The notes: a model not told the origin generated them from the letters alone. DNA of 64,000 bases from Caenorhabditis remanei (GCF_010183535.1 NC_071329.1:14260001-14324000), one strand, 5' to 3'; shown: positions 43,909-55,991, counted from the stretch's first letter. Translations and numbers: made by a program.

Positions 43909-45550
43909 TCAAATTCCTGACAAATGACTAACGGAGACTGGTGCAACTATGAGGTTCCGTTTTGGATGCTCCCTACAAAATCACTTTTTAAAATTAATAT
44001 CAGCATCAAAATTGACTTACCGTAACACAAATTTTCTATAAGGAGGAGTAGTTATCACCAAAACCACTGCATTTACCGACGAGTGTAATGAAAAAATTGC
44101 TAGGAGTCCTTGCACGATAACTGAAACAAAACAACGAAACAGCGATCTAGTATAATTTTAAAAGTATTTCTTTTTTTCTTACGTTGAGCATGATTTATCG
44201 AACTCATAATTACCACCGCATATAAAAATGGAGGGCCCAGACATAACGATGAGGTGGCAAACTGAGCCACCAGACTTTTTATCGCAGACCGTTGACGTTT
44301 CAGGTGAACAGCAGAGATTCTTCTTTTGAGTTGAGTGCTTTGAAGGAATTTGAACATGTCTATTGTAGTGAAAATGAATAAAAACCCGCATCCGATACCG
44401 CCGGAGAATGCAATGATAGATAAGAGAAATGTCCAGTAGTTGAATTCATAGACAGCAAAATTTGGAAGTGTAGAGAACTGATTGAAGTATTCTGGATAGT
44501 TCTGTGAACCACAAATACTATTAAATTGATAAATGTGAAAATTCTACAGTACCGCTCAAAAGGTTATTAACTTTGGCTATTTTCAGTGGAAAATGACCAA
44601 CTTTGACAGTGTATTTCGGTGTCACCTGATTGTCCGACGAATTTTACTTTGAACAGAGCACAAATAGCACATAAATTTTGTAGTTGAGCATTTTTTGTCG
44701 AGACACAATCTTGAAAGTTATAGGTCATCAAACCCAATTCTCACTGAAATCGACTAATTTCGTTGCATATTAGCGAAATTTTGGAGCTTTTCCCTTTGAC
44801 AACCTGTAACTTTCATGGTAGTGTCCCAACAGAAAAATTGTCAACTGCAAAAATGATGTGCTATTTTTGCTCTATCCAACGCATACAAAATAAATTTTGT
44901 CGGACAATCAGGATCCACCGAAATACAGGGTCAAAGTTGGCCATTCTCCACTGAAAACAGCCAGAGTTTATAAATTTTTGAGTGGTACTGTATATTGCTT
45001 TACCTTATTAATATAATTCATCTGCTCATTTCTTCTCATCCCTGTCTGCAGAAAAAATACAAAAACTGTCACTGGGACCATCGGCAATCCCCATACCACT
45101 ATGTCATACAATCCTTCAGGGAACACGTGTCTATTCATCAACTTTCCTATTGTTTGATGTTTTTTGAAAAAGCAAAACGCAAGACTTTCGATCTGGGCCA
45201 CTATAGCCGCCACTATAAATGCCATGAGGTAATGCGCCCATACATCCAAATAAACTGCGAGAAAGCCAGTGCAAAAACCACCGAGAATTGGATAAAGTGG
45301 AATCGGTTGCATGAGAAATGTGATATGGAAATCTGTTATTGTACAGAAAATCTAAATATTTTTGCTTTAAAGTCTTCCGGTTCTTGAAACAAACCTGAAA
45401 TAGTAACAAAAAATATCGAAAGTCATCAATTTGATCACTTTTGAAGATTATGAGATAAATGGATGCGGAGTTCAAAAGAAAGGATATTATACCGATGGAA
45501 TGATAATAGATAATCAGCCATACTGGAACAGAAAAATCAATACTGGTCAT
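43909..45550 (-). CDS. Sri-class chemoreceptor 12
   Basis: Inferred exons are 45550-45395, 45351-45004, 44501-44183, 44120-44021 and 43972-43909 (328 aa, frame closes). It starts MTSIDFSVPVW; TDFHITFLMQPIPLYP, FKKHQTIGKLMNRHV, QTGMRRNEQM and TTPPYRKFVLR are present. The intracellular loop after TM5 is two residues longer (FLQSTQLKRRIS) than in its relatives. The last exon is inferred from a weak acceptor (tttgtag) and a tail (RNLIVAPVSVS) resembling sri 4. Intron 2 holds a full-length MITE. Confidence 0.9.
44547..44990. mobile_element. CAGTACCGCTC-family MITE, best complete copy
   Basis: This 444-bp element has inverted ends CAGTACCGCTCAAAAGG / TTTTTGAGTGGTACTG, flanked by TA on both sides, indicating a Tc1/mariner-type origin. 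Inserted in the sri 12 intron. Non-coding. Confidence 0.85.
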
Positions 45551-45644
45551 GAGTTAACGGAAAGAAATTTTAGAGTAATTCTTGAATAACGCTTGGATAT
45601 GACAGGTGAAAAATGAGAGTGCTTCATGAAAAGAGGTCTGAAAT

Positions 45645-46015
45645 CATAATTTTTTATGTCAGATTCTGATACTTCAGAAAATTCTAAGAAACTTTCATCA
45701 TTGGAGCATATGCTAAGAAATGCTCTAAACGCTACAATTCCCGTTCTCCTGACTCTAAAGGAGACTTCGTTTCCTCGTTTTTTTTTCAACGAACATTCGT
45801 GTTTGTTTCCATTTATATCGCAGAAAAAAACGAGGAATTGAGAAATATTTTTGTCCGAGAGGACTGGAAGTAACTCGCGTGGGAAAGCTCTTCCACCTAG
45901 ACTCACTAGTCAGTCAGGAGAACGGGAATTGTAGCGTTCAGAGGATTTCTTAGCATATGCTCCAACGATGAATTTTTCTTAGAACTCTCTGAAGGATCAT
46001 AATCAGAAATAAAAA
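45645..46015. repeat. Inverted repeat upstream of sri 12 and sri 13
   Basis: The arms about 45655-45765 and 45915-46010 mirror each other (TTGGAGCATATGCTAAGAAA and GCTACAATTCCCGTTCTCCT against their complements). It lies between the divergent starts of sri 12 (-) and sri 13 (+). A 119-codon frame across it on the minus strand is a by-product. Confidence 0.7.
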
Positions 46016-46142
46016 ATATAACCCTCCTAGTCAGTCCTCCTTTAAAGAAACCACTTACAAGCCACAAAACTTTCCCATGCCCATTTCCTCACTTATATTT
46101 TTTCAATTCTTCTGTTCAGAAAATCAGATTCAATTCATTGTC

Positions 46143-47299
46143 ATGTACGTAGTCGATTTCTCTGAACCTGCGTGGCTCATAAACTATTATCATTTCATCG
46201 GAATGATTTCCATTTTTCTGAACTCGTTTGGTATTTATTTGCTGATGTTTCAATGCAGAACATTAGACAGTTTTCGTTATTATTTGCTAGTTTTTCAGGT
46301 TAAACCACTCCACAAGTCTAAACTAAATCTCAGTTTCAGATTATGTGTTTTCTATTAGATTTCCATCTTACTTGTTTGATGCAACCCGTACCTCTAGTAC
46401 CCATAATTGCAGGTTACACTGTAGGAATTCTGGCGGAATGGTTTGATATTTCAGCTCATTTTTCAGTGGTTTGTATAATTTATTAATCAATAGTCTTCCT
46501 TATTTCAGCTGATTACAATGTTTATTACCGCCGCTCAAATGGAATGTCTAATACTTTGTTTCGAGAGGAAACATCAAGCAATTGCAACCGCGTTAAACGT
46601 TCATGTTCTTCCAAAATCGCTTGAGATGTTAGGCTATTTTCTCTGCATGATTTGTCCTGTAATAATTTGCTTTTGGTTCAACACAATCCACATATCTAAA
46701 GAAGAACAATGGAATTATATTGAAACGGTAAGATCTTGACGTGAATGCAACTAATGTTCAGTATCCTCAGAATCTACGTGAATACTCTGAAGGCTTTCGG
46801 AGAATACCAAATTTTGTGGTATACATATATACGTTGAATATAGTACTAATTTTAATATGTGTAATTTCTGGAGGAGTCACGCTTATTCTGTTATTTCTAA
46901 TTTTTATGGTCGACATTTTCAAGATGATGTACCAACTGAAACCCAGAATATCCAAACATAACTATGAGAAGCACATCGAAGCAATCCGAACTCTGACAGT
47001 ACAATTAGCAACGTCTTCACTTTGTTTGGGACCGCCGTGTATATTGATGATAATAGTTTTATGTGGAGTTGATCAGACCCAATTTTTAACAGAGTTATGT
47101 ATAGCCTGCATTGCTTCTCATTCTTCTGCAAATACTATTTCTTTGTTGATATTTTTTCCTCCATTCAGAAAATTCGTTCTGACAAATCTGAGATGGTGAA
47201 TGAGAGCTTTCCATATGGATCAGTCATCTTACTATTTTCAGCCGGCAACCAAAACTAAGCAGAAAAGTTCGAGTGGTGTCTTCAGTTATAATATTATGA
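46143..47299 (+). CDS. Sri-class chemoreceptor 13 (tandem pair, intact copy)
   Basis: Inferred exons are 46143-46298, 46340-46468, 46509-46727, 46762-47195 and 47242-47299 (331 aa, frame closes). It starts MYVVDFSEPAW. LLDFHLTCLMQPVPLVP, ERKHQAIATALNVHV, ISKEEQWNYIE and IRTLTVQLATSS follow, and TM7 is HSSANTISLLIFFPPF. It is over 90% identical to sri 14 in most exons, so the duplication is recent. Unlike sri 14 its codon after LAE is TGG (W), and no stop interrupts it. Confidence 0.9.
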
Positions 47300-47410
47300 A
47301 TCAATCAATATAAGATGTTTCTGGATAGTTTCGTGAGGACTTGTGTTTTGAAGTTTAGTCTGTTTCCTTTCGGATTGTCAAATGGGAATTTTAACAACAT
47401 TCACCTGCTC

Positions 47411-47901
47411 CGTTTCTATTATAAACTTTGCCCCTCTTCTTATCCTTCATTATCCTCCAGACACCCTCCTTCTGACCCGAGTATCTCTCGCCACCGCTGG
47501 GTTGTGTATCAAAGTCGATGCACCATGTTCTGACTTAAAAGAAGCCCTGTACAGAATGAGTTTGGCGAGAGAGAAAAAAGAAGAGGGTTCAGATGAGTCT
47601 TCGACAACGACTTGTCCTCAAAGTTCATCCCCAATGTTCATTGGGACGGCAGGTTGTGGATTCTTGGCATTGCTCGGTGGAGGAGAAAAGGTCATGACGG
47701 CAGAAGAGTTGGAGCAGTTGAATTGCTGGAGCAGGTTCAGAGGCTTTTCAGTGAAGGAAGAGTGGTTCTTTCGTCGATTTGTCTTCATCATATGCACTGA
47801 GTATGTAGGGCTAGTTATCGAGAGGGCAGGTCGGAAGGTCACGGTCGTGGAGTTCGTGGAAGGAAACTTGGGACTTCTGATGTGAAAGTATGAAGACCTC
47901 T
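47411..47901 (+). other. Insertion with an intronless ORF between the tandem sri copies
   Basis: The flanks of sri 13 and sri 14 align (TTGTCAAATGGGAAT...CACCTGCT at 47377 and 49347; GAAAATCTAAACATGCAGATTA at 47903 and 49384). Only the sri 13 side carries about 490 bp here. This insert is open almost throughout on the + strand, ending at TGA 47883-47885. Its best part is GCGFLALLGGGEKVMTAEEL, then NCWSRFRGFSVKEEWFFRRF. The ATG at 47382 lies in the shared flank; an internal Met at about 47556 is another candidate. I do not recognise the protein. It looks like a copied coding segment, perhaps a retrocopy. Confidence 0.5.
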
Positions 47902-48111
47902 GAAAATCTAAACATGCAGATTACCTGATGTGTTCGAGTTTCTGTTTTTTTAGAATTGTCTGAAGTATATATCATAATCTGAAATGAATAAAAACATGAC
48001 TTCAGTTTTATTTTAATGGAATCACAGGCCACAAAACTTTCACCTGTTCCATCTCGGCAACTTTGTTTTTACAAATCTGTTGTTCTAGAAAATCAGTTTC
48101 AATTTATCTTC

Positions 48112-49267
48112 ATGTACGTAGTCGATTTCTCTGAACCTGCGTGGCTCATAAACTGTTATCATTTCATTGGAATGATTTCCGTTTCTCTCAACTCGTTTGG
48201 TATTTATTTGCTGATGTTTCAATGCAGAGCATTAGACAGTTTTCGTTATTATTTGCTTGTTTTTCAGGTAGAACAACTCCACAGATCTAAAATAAATCTC
48301 AGTTTCAGATTATGTGTTTTCTATTAGATTTCCATCTTACTTGTTTGATGCAACCCATACCTCTAGTACCGATATTTGCAGGTTACACTGTAGGAATTCT
48401 GCCCGAATGATTCAATATCTCAACTCATTTTTCAGTGGTTTGTATAATTTATTAATCAATAGTCTTCCTTATTTCAGCTGATTACAATGTTTATTACCGC
48501 CGCTCAAATGGAATGTCTAATACTTTGTTTCGAGAGGAAACATCAAGCAATTGCAACCGCGTTAAACGTTCAAGTTCTTCCAAAATCGCTTGAGATGCTA
48601 GGCTATTTTCTATGCTTGATTTGTCCTGTAATAATATGCTTTTGGTTCAACACAATCCACATATCCAAAGAAGAACAATGGAATTATATTGAAACGGTAG
48701 GATCTTGACGGGAATGCAACTAATGTACAGTGTCTTCAGAATCTACGTGAATACTCTGAAGGTTTTCGGAGCATACAACATTTTGATGTATACACCAAGA
48801 CGTTGAGTATAGTACTACTAATAAAATGTGTTGCTTTGGGAGGAGTCGTGTTTATTCTCTTATTTCTTATTTTTATGGTCGACATTTTCAAGATGATGTA
48901 CCAACTGAAACCCAGAATATCCAAACATAACTATGAGAAGCACATCGAAGCAATCAGAACTCTGACAGTACAATTAGCAACGTCTTCACTTTGTTTGGGA
49001 CCGCCGTGTATATTGATGATAATAGTTTTATCTGTAGTTGATCAGGCCCAATTTTTAACAGAGTTATGTATAGCCTGCATTACTGCTCATTCTTCTGCAA
49101 ATACGATTTCTTTGTTGATATTTTTTCATCCGTTCAGAAAATTCGTTCTGACAAATCTGAGATGGTGATTAATAGCTTTGATATGGACCAGTCATCTTAT
49201 TATTTTCAGCCAGCAACCAAAACTAAGAAGGAAAATTCGAGTGGTGTCTATAGTTATGATTTTATGA
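48112..49267 (+). pseudogene. Sri-class chemoreceptor 14 (tandem pair, nonsense copy)
   Basis: The exons 48112-48267, 48309-48437, 48478-48696, 48731-49164 and 49210-49267 have exactly the same lengths as in sri 13. At 48408-48410 the codon is TGA where sri 13 has TGG (GILPE*FNIS against GILAEWFDIS), so translation would stop after TM2-3. All splice sites are preserved. Other changes include a Cys replacing Tyr in the first exon (NCYHFIG) and FFHPF in place of FFPPF at the end of TM7. It is a very young pseudogene, or a null allele. Confidence 0.85.
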
Positions 49268-49728
49268 ATCAATCAATAAAAGATGTTTCTGGATAGTTTC
49301 ATAAGGACTTGTGTTTTGAAGTTTGTTCTGTTTTTTTTTGGATTGTCAAATGGGAATCTTAACAACATCCACCTGCTTCGTTTGAAAATCTAAACATGCA
49401 GATTATCTGATAAGTTCTATTTCTAATTCGAGTTTCCATCTTTGTGACATATTTCATTAAAACTCACTGTGAGATCTTCCTTTTCAGATGATAAGATTGT
49501 TGGAATTTACCATTAAAATTCCATCCTTTTTCAAAGTTTGTTGCGGAAATATTTGAACATAAAATGTCTAGCTCAACCAATAATCACGAAGAAGAAGTAA
49601 ATACTTCCAAAGCGAGCAAAATGTCACCTAATAATAGCCTCCCGTCCAAAAAGTGATCAATCATGCCTTCTTACAAGTGTCAGTAGTTTGGTCTAACCGT
49701 CTTATTAAGAAGAATTCTTCTATCCGAG
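49268..49728. other. Intergenic region upstream of sri 15
   Basis: Contains the 3' flank shared with sri 13 (to about 49410), then AT-rich DNA. No gene recognised. Confidence 0.3.
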
Positions 49729-50893
49729 ATGCATAACATTGACTTTTCGGAACCCCGATGGCTTTTAAACTACTATCATGTTATCGGATTCACTTCACTG
49801 GTTTTGAATTCATTGGGAATTTATTTGTTGATATTCCAGAACAGTAAACTAGGAAACTTTCGATATTATTTGTTGATTCTTCAGGTAATTTGTTAGTAGT
49901 GGAACAATTTAATACTTTAATTCAAAAACGTTCAGGTTGCCTGCACTCTGACTGACATTCATCTCAGCTTCCTAATGCAACCGGTACCTCTCTACCCATT
50001 ACTTGCTGGGTATACTGTAGGGATATTGTCAAATTATTTAGATATTTCTACCCATATTTGTGCGGTAAGACACATCGAATAATTTCGACAATTTTGGTTC
50101 CTTGCTTTCAGCTAATAGCAGGTTTCATTGCATTAGTTCAACTGGAAAGTTTGACTCTCTGTTTTGGAAAGAAACATCAAGCAATTGCATCTATTTTGAA
50201 AGTTCATATTGTCCCAAATCCTATTTTGTATTCTTGTTATGCTTTATGTTTAATTTGTCCGTTTGGATTATGTGCTAGTCTTCAATATTTGTACATGACG
50301 CACGATGAGCAGTTGAATTATATCGAGAAGGTACAGAGAGCTCTCAAGGAGTCTACTGACTATTTTGATTTTCAGAATCTCCCAGAACTCCTTCATGACT
50401 TTTCAACTCTATCTCATTTTGTAATCTATGTCAAATCTCCTAATCTAACATGGCTATATATTCTGGTTTTCACTGGTGGATCCACACTTTTCGTTCTTTT
50501 TGTTTTATTCATTTCTGATATTTTCCGATTGATGAGAGAACTGAAACTCAAAATATCCATCTCCACTTATCAGAAACATCACGAAGCACTGCATAGTCTG
50601 ATGGTGCAATTCGCTACCTCAATTTTGTGTCTAGCTCCTCCATGTATTTTAGTTATTATCGTTTATTTTGAAATTGAAAATGGAAAAGTTATTGCCGAGT
50701 CTTTGATAGCGTGGTTTGCTAGTCATTCATCTGTGAATATGATTTCTCTTTGTTTATTTTTTCCACCTTATCGTAAATTTTTCTGGCGGAGTCTGAATAG
50801 GTGAGTTATCTGGTAGCTATGTATCTCAAATAGTAAAATAATTTCAGAAACCGTAAAAAGATAACAGCAGGTGCATCTTCCATGATGTTCTAA
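49729..50893 (+). CDS. Sri-class chemoreceptor 15
   Basis: Inferred exons are 49729-49884, 49936-50064, 50112-50330, 50376-50800 and 50848-50893 (324 aa, frame closes). It starts MHNIDFSEPRW. TLTDIHLSFLMQPVPLYP, GKKHQAIASILKVHI, MTHDEQLNYIEK, ALHSLMVQFATS and HSSVNMISLCLFFPPY place it with sri 11. The third intron (50331-50375) is 45 bp and in frame, so translation through it is possible but unsupported by paralogues. It is the last receptor of the cluster. Confidence 0.9.
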
Positions 50894-51221
50894 CTTTTGG
50901 AGAGCAGTCAATTTTTAGCTCGGCACAGTTCTTGCAACTGCGCTCTACCGAAACCTAAGAAAATTGCGTGCGAAATTGAGAGACTCAGAGAAAAAGAGAC
51001 ATTTCTCAAGGGTATTTCGGTGGAGCGTGGTTCTAAGAATCGTGGCGTGGTAATATTTCAAACTATTTTTTTCCAATAAACTGTGAATTTTTCATAAATT
51101 TCCGCGTGACCTTTTGTCTCCTTCTCCATTTCAAAAAATCCACGTTCCCATTACACGTGTCTTCAAAAGAAATCTGCTAGAAATTCTTGTTGTTTTTTAA
51201 CGACTGTTATCCGCTGAAAGA

Positions 51222-54200
51222 ATGCAACTTCCGTATCGATATATTAAGCCTGGAGCTGTCATTCTTATTTCTATTACAATTGCTTTGATTATTACATTTA
51301 TTACATGGAGTGAGTTGAATTTTTTTTTTTGAAAAATTGAAATTTTAAAGTTGTAATATTTCTATTTCAGATGGAGGGAACAAGAACATTGAATCAAAAG
51401 TTATAGGACCCAGTAGTAAGTATTTTTTTGATATTACTAAAAATTTACATTGGGGAGCACCTGTGCTCCAAAAAATTGCGTAAAATTAGCCCGAAATTTA
51501 AAGAAATTTTCCAAAATTTTTTTTGTGTGTGTTGAAAATTTGTATTTTTCCTTCTTTCGATGAATTAGTCATTTTTTGTGTGAGGTTTAACCAAAAAAGC
51601 GAGAGTAATGGAAGAAAAGTGCCTCATCCAAAAAATTTAACACCCTATTGTTCGTCCACGTTATGAGCACGCGATTTGGCTGAGCGGCGACTCAATTGGC
51701 AACCTGCCAAATCGTGCGCAAACGCGCTTTACTAGACTTCCGGTTTCGCGGGAAATTAATTTGATATAAACTAAAAAATGACCCTGTGATAACCTGATTA
51801 TCTAATTTTCAGAACTCGTCCGTGACCACTTGAATCTTGCCAAACTCTTCAACATCATTCATCTCAACTGCGGATTCTTATCAGGTGAACTTACTAGTGA
51901 TGAGACAATCGATAAGACTTGGAATCTCCCCGATGAAGTCAGCACATCAAAAATTTTGTCAATCGACTTGAAAAAACTGAGCAGAGATTTGAAGGCACTG
52001 TTGAAAACTATGGAAAAGACTCCTTGGTCGGATGTCTCCTTTGAAATAGAACGTTCCAAAATTATGGCTGGATTTGATGCCATAGATCAAAAAAAGCCAT
52101 TTCAACATATTGAAACAAGTGAATTGGAAAGTGTCTTTATGATTAATTGGCAGACATTTTATAACGGAAGCTCTGAAATGTATAAAAACATTAAAGATCT
52201 TGAAAACAACCAGACAGTCGCCGATTTCAAATTGGTCAATCTCAACGCAAGTAAATATTTAACACAGTTGGAAGATGTCCATAAGATTTTTAGTCATTTT
52301 GGAAAACCAACTGTCAATTCCACTCCAATTATTTCTGACGATTTGTTCAATATCTTGGACCTCAAAGACCTATCAAGTGCCGCACCTCAACTCGCACATT
52401 TCAAACTTTTGATTTCGAAAATGTCAGAATTGAATCTGGTTTTTCCTCAGCTGAAATTTCTGGATACTTTCATAGCAGCTTCGAATGTACCTAGCGAGAT
52501 GCTGATGGCCGACTCAACTGATATATTTTCCAATGAAGAAGGGTCTTTTCTCCGTAAGATATTCAAGAATGAAGATGGACTGAAGTCGTTGCTCATCGCA
52601 ATTTCTCCTATTGATAAATACGTGGCTGGGATTTCTAGACTTGCAGATGTGCTCCCCAAACATCCAATCAAACCGGAGATAATCAATAGCTTCGTCTTGC
52701 AAAAAGAAATCAAGAAAAACTTGAAGCTACTCGAGACAACTTTGAGACCCCATGCATGTTTTGATCGAGACCTTATTGACCGTTTATCAAAGTTACCGAA
52801 TAAAAATGATGTCAATCTGAATCACAAGGCTTGGAGTGACGTCATGATCTCCTTGCAACAAAACTTTTACATCCTATTTTCCGAAAAATTCAGGGAAACC
52901 TATCAAAATTCCTCTGAGAAATTACAAGCGGAAATTCATAACATAACAGGCCCATCCTTAAACACGCTGGTGTCCAACGAGAATTTCGAAACAGTCAAGA
53001 CTTTCGTTTTCGAAATGAAAAAGTTCTCGAAAACAATGATGAATTACACATTGTCGTACTCTAAAGAGAAAGAGAAGGTCAGAATTGAACGGAAAGTTTT
53101 TCAAGACTGGATAAACTCCACCCTCTTCGACAATTCATATCCCACGTGCCTCGAACAAGAGCTCGATTTTCCCATTCTCCACACGTTTTCTTCTTTTCAT
53201 AAAACTATTGGAATCTTGAGAGATGGTTCTGAAATTGAAAATCTCATTCGAAATTCCATCCGCTCAATGCGACAGGCTCAGGATCTTATTCGAGAACTAA
53301 CAAGAGTGTCAACTCGAATATCTAGATTGCCAGCAAGTCACAATTCCAATGAATTATGTCAGAGAATGAAAAAGAAGAAGTTATTAGAATTCGAGCAAGG
53401 AGTGGAGTATCTGAATCTGAAGTTTGAAGTGTTGAAGCAAAAGAATCAAGTCCAGAATCTCTCCAGTTATGAGGATGTTGTTGTGCAACATGCTAGTACT
53501 ATTAAGGATAGGAATCATCGAAAATATATGATTGAGGACTATTTCCAGTATCTGAAAGCGAATGAGCCGAATATAACGGAAATGTTTCAACAGATTGAGA
53601 ACTTGGAGCAGATTCATCTCACAGAAGACTGGAATAGTCTGTCGAGTCTTTCGAGGATTTATGAGATGGCTGCTGAGATAACGAGTCCAATGGATTGGGT
53701 GGGTATGAATGAAGTGATGGAGGAAATTGTGATGGAAGGAGAGAATAATACAAATCTGACGTATGCTTTGAAAATAACAAGGGAGTTGGCGAAGATGCCG
53801 GTGGATTTGGATTTGGAGCAGGTTGCATTCAAAGATTCTAAAAAGTCGTTGAAAGATACGGATAAGGATTTCAATGAATTCTTTGAGTGGTCCAAACCAA
53901 AACCGATTGGGAGTTGGAAATCGTAGGTTTTTAGGGGGAGAAACCTTGATTGAGTATTTTTTTTACAGATTCTTCAAAAATATTCTTATCATCATTACTT
54001 CTGCACTTCTGTTAATTGGAACTATTGTGTTTTTGATCCTGATGGCAAGGCAGCCAAGTGGAAAACGGAGACTTACTGCAGAGGATAGAGCCAGTGATCC
54101 TGATTTTCAAGTTAACGAGAAAAACGAACCAGTCTGGTCACAACTTCTTCAAACAAGTCGTTTGGCGATAAATCAGAGAGATGAAAATGGGTATACACAG

Positions 54201-55803
54201 TTGTTTTTGGCAGTTGAATACAAAGATTATGAGCTGGCGAAGGCTCTCATTGAGCAAGGAGCAGCGATTGATGCTGCGTGTGAGTTGGGATGTACAGGCA
54301 GACAGATTATCTTATTTTCTTACTCAGGCGGTCCAAAACATCGATCTGCTCTCCAACAAGCTTCGAAATGTGGAGAACGGAAAATGGTGGAGCTGCTTCT
54401 TAAGAGCGGAGCTGATCGGAAATGCAGGGATTCAGAAGGAAAGAATGCTAAACGATTGTGCTCATCGCAAAATTATACAAAGTCGGCGTTCGCCAAATAC
54501 TACAATTATAAACATATTCGTAAGGGAATTCATCTGATTCTCGGATTCTATTTAAAAAAATTTTCAGAACAAATCCCATGTCTTAAACGAGATTTCTATG
54601 TGCTTATTGTGGAGCGTGCGAGATTTGATGAGAGACTGTTGGAATTCTTGCCGGATGGAATGGAAGTGGTGTACGGTTATAGAGAAGGAGAAGTGGACCT
54701 TGGCGACTTCACTCATTTTGTAATGGGTCCGAGTGCTGAGGGAGCGAAAGATATCGTGATGGATTTGAATCATATGCTTACTTTTGAGATTCTATCGAAG
54801 TTGGTTTTCGTGTTTTCTTAAGTTTTATCAGATTGTTTTAGACCCGGAGTGATTGTTTCAATGGAATGGTTGTATGCATGCATTGATGACACGAATCAAA
54901 TGTTTGCTGACTGGAAGTTTCTTCTAACTGACGTTACATTTGAGGAGAAAACTCATCATGATGTGATAACTAGGATCAAGAATGATATTCATCGATTGGT
55001 GAGGTTTTTTAACCATTCTTGCAAACCGGGCCGGCGCGTAACTCGCTTTAAACGCAATGTTATGAGCTGAAAAATATACCAAAACGTAGATCCCGACGAG
55101 CTCTATGTCATTGACTTACTACGGACCGGATGTCGGATCATTAATGTGCCGCGAGCCGGGCTACTATGGCTTTTCTTTGGCACCTTTTCCCGGCCCGCGG
55201 AACATTAACGATTCGCAATCCGGCCCGTAGTGGCTCAAAGACGTAGAACTCGCCTAGATCTACATTTTGGTAATTTTTTAGCTTATAAAATTGCGGTTTA
55301 AGCGAGTTACGAGCCCGCCCGGTTTGCAAGTATGTTTTTACCTGACAAACATATTGGAATTTTCCAGAGACCACCACTTCTCCACGACTGCGAAATCACC
55401 ATCTTGCCAACAAGAAATCGTATTATGAAAGCAGATCGTGATATTTGGATTCGTATAATCGAAAGTTTCGGTGGAAAATACACAACGTCTCCATATCCAG
55501 CATTACCAAATCAACCTCCCTATCACTATACTCGAGAGAAAATGGCGCCAACAATCACTCGTTCCATCGTTTTGTATTTCGGAGATAGTGTCGTAAGTTC
55601 TGTTTTTAAATGAATTTCTTAAATACTAACTACAAAATTTTCAGATTGAAGAACGATGGACGTGGCCTGAGAACTGTATTTCTTTGATTGGAATGGGATG
55701 GCTTCCGGAATCGATCGTTCGGTACCAACTTCTTCGACCAGATGACCGATGCTTGAGTAACGAGCCAGATTTCATGAAATTACAGATGATTAGGGACATC
55801 TGA
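51222..55803 (+). CDS. WSN-domain, transmembrane, ankyrin and BRCT-like protein
   Basis: Inferred exons are 51222-51309, 51371-51415, 51813-53922, 53969-54519, 54568-54803, 54842-54998, 55368-55592 and 55645-55803 (about 1,190 aa). An N-terminal hydrophobic stretch (AVILISITIALIITFI) is a signal peptide or anchor. A WSN-type domain follows (NLAKLFNIIHLNCGFLSGEL), then a long helical, Asn-rich, probably extracellular region. A second hydrophobic segment lies near residues 752-774 (NILIIITSALLLIGTIVFLI). After it come two or three ankyrin repeats (DENGYTQLFLAVEYKDYELA; SALQQASKCGERKMVELLL) and BRCT-like parts (THFVMGPSAEGAK; VSMEWLYACID). The junction 54803/54842 is one base out of phase and unresolved, so there may be a frameshift there. 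Function unknown. Confidence 0.75.
55018..55330. mobile_element. Palindromic MITE in a WSN-gene intron
   Basis: Inverted ends GCAAACCGGGC / GCCCGGTTTGC enclose TAACTCGCTT / AAGCGAGTTA. GC-rich centre (CGGCCCGCGG). Confidence 0.75.
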
Positions 55804-55991
55804 ATGGGTTTTAATTTAATTTGTTGTTTTGCTTTTTTCTCGATAAAAATATTAGTTTTTCATTTTTTCCTTGCGTTATCGCTAACGTTGGCAGAAGAGT
55901 TTTTGACAAAAAGTGCATGAAGTTCTGAAAACTATAATGTGAAAATTTTGTCGTAACTAATAAAATATAGTTTATTTAAATTGCGAAAACT

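Noticed and set aside
45547..45906. 119-codon minus-strand ORF upstream of sri 12
   Set aside because: It spans an inverted repeat, has no splice signals or family motif, and its mirror frame is equally open.
54181..54537. 118-codon ORF in another frame over the ankyrin exon
   Set aside because: It overlaps the clear ankyrin-repeat frame and has no motif of its own.
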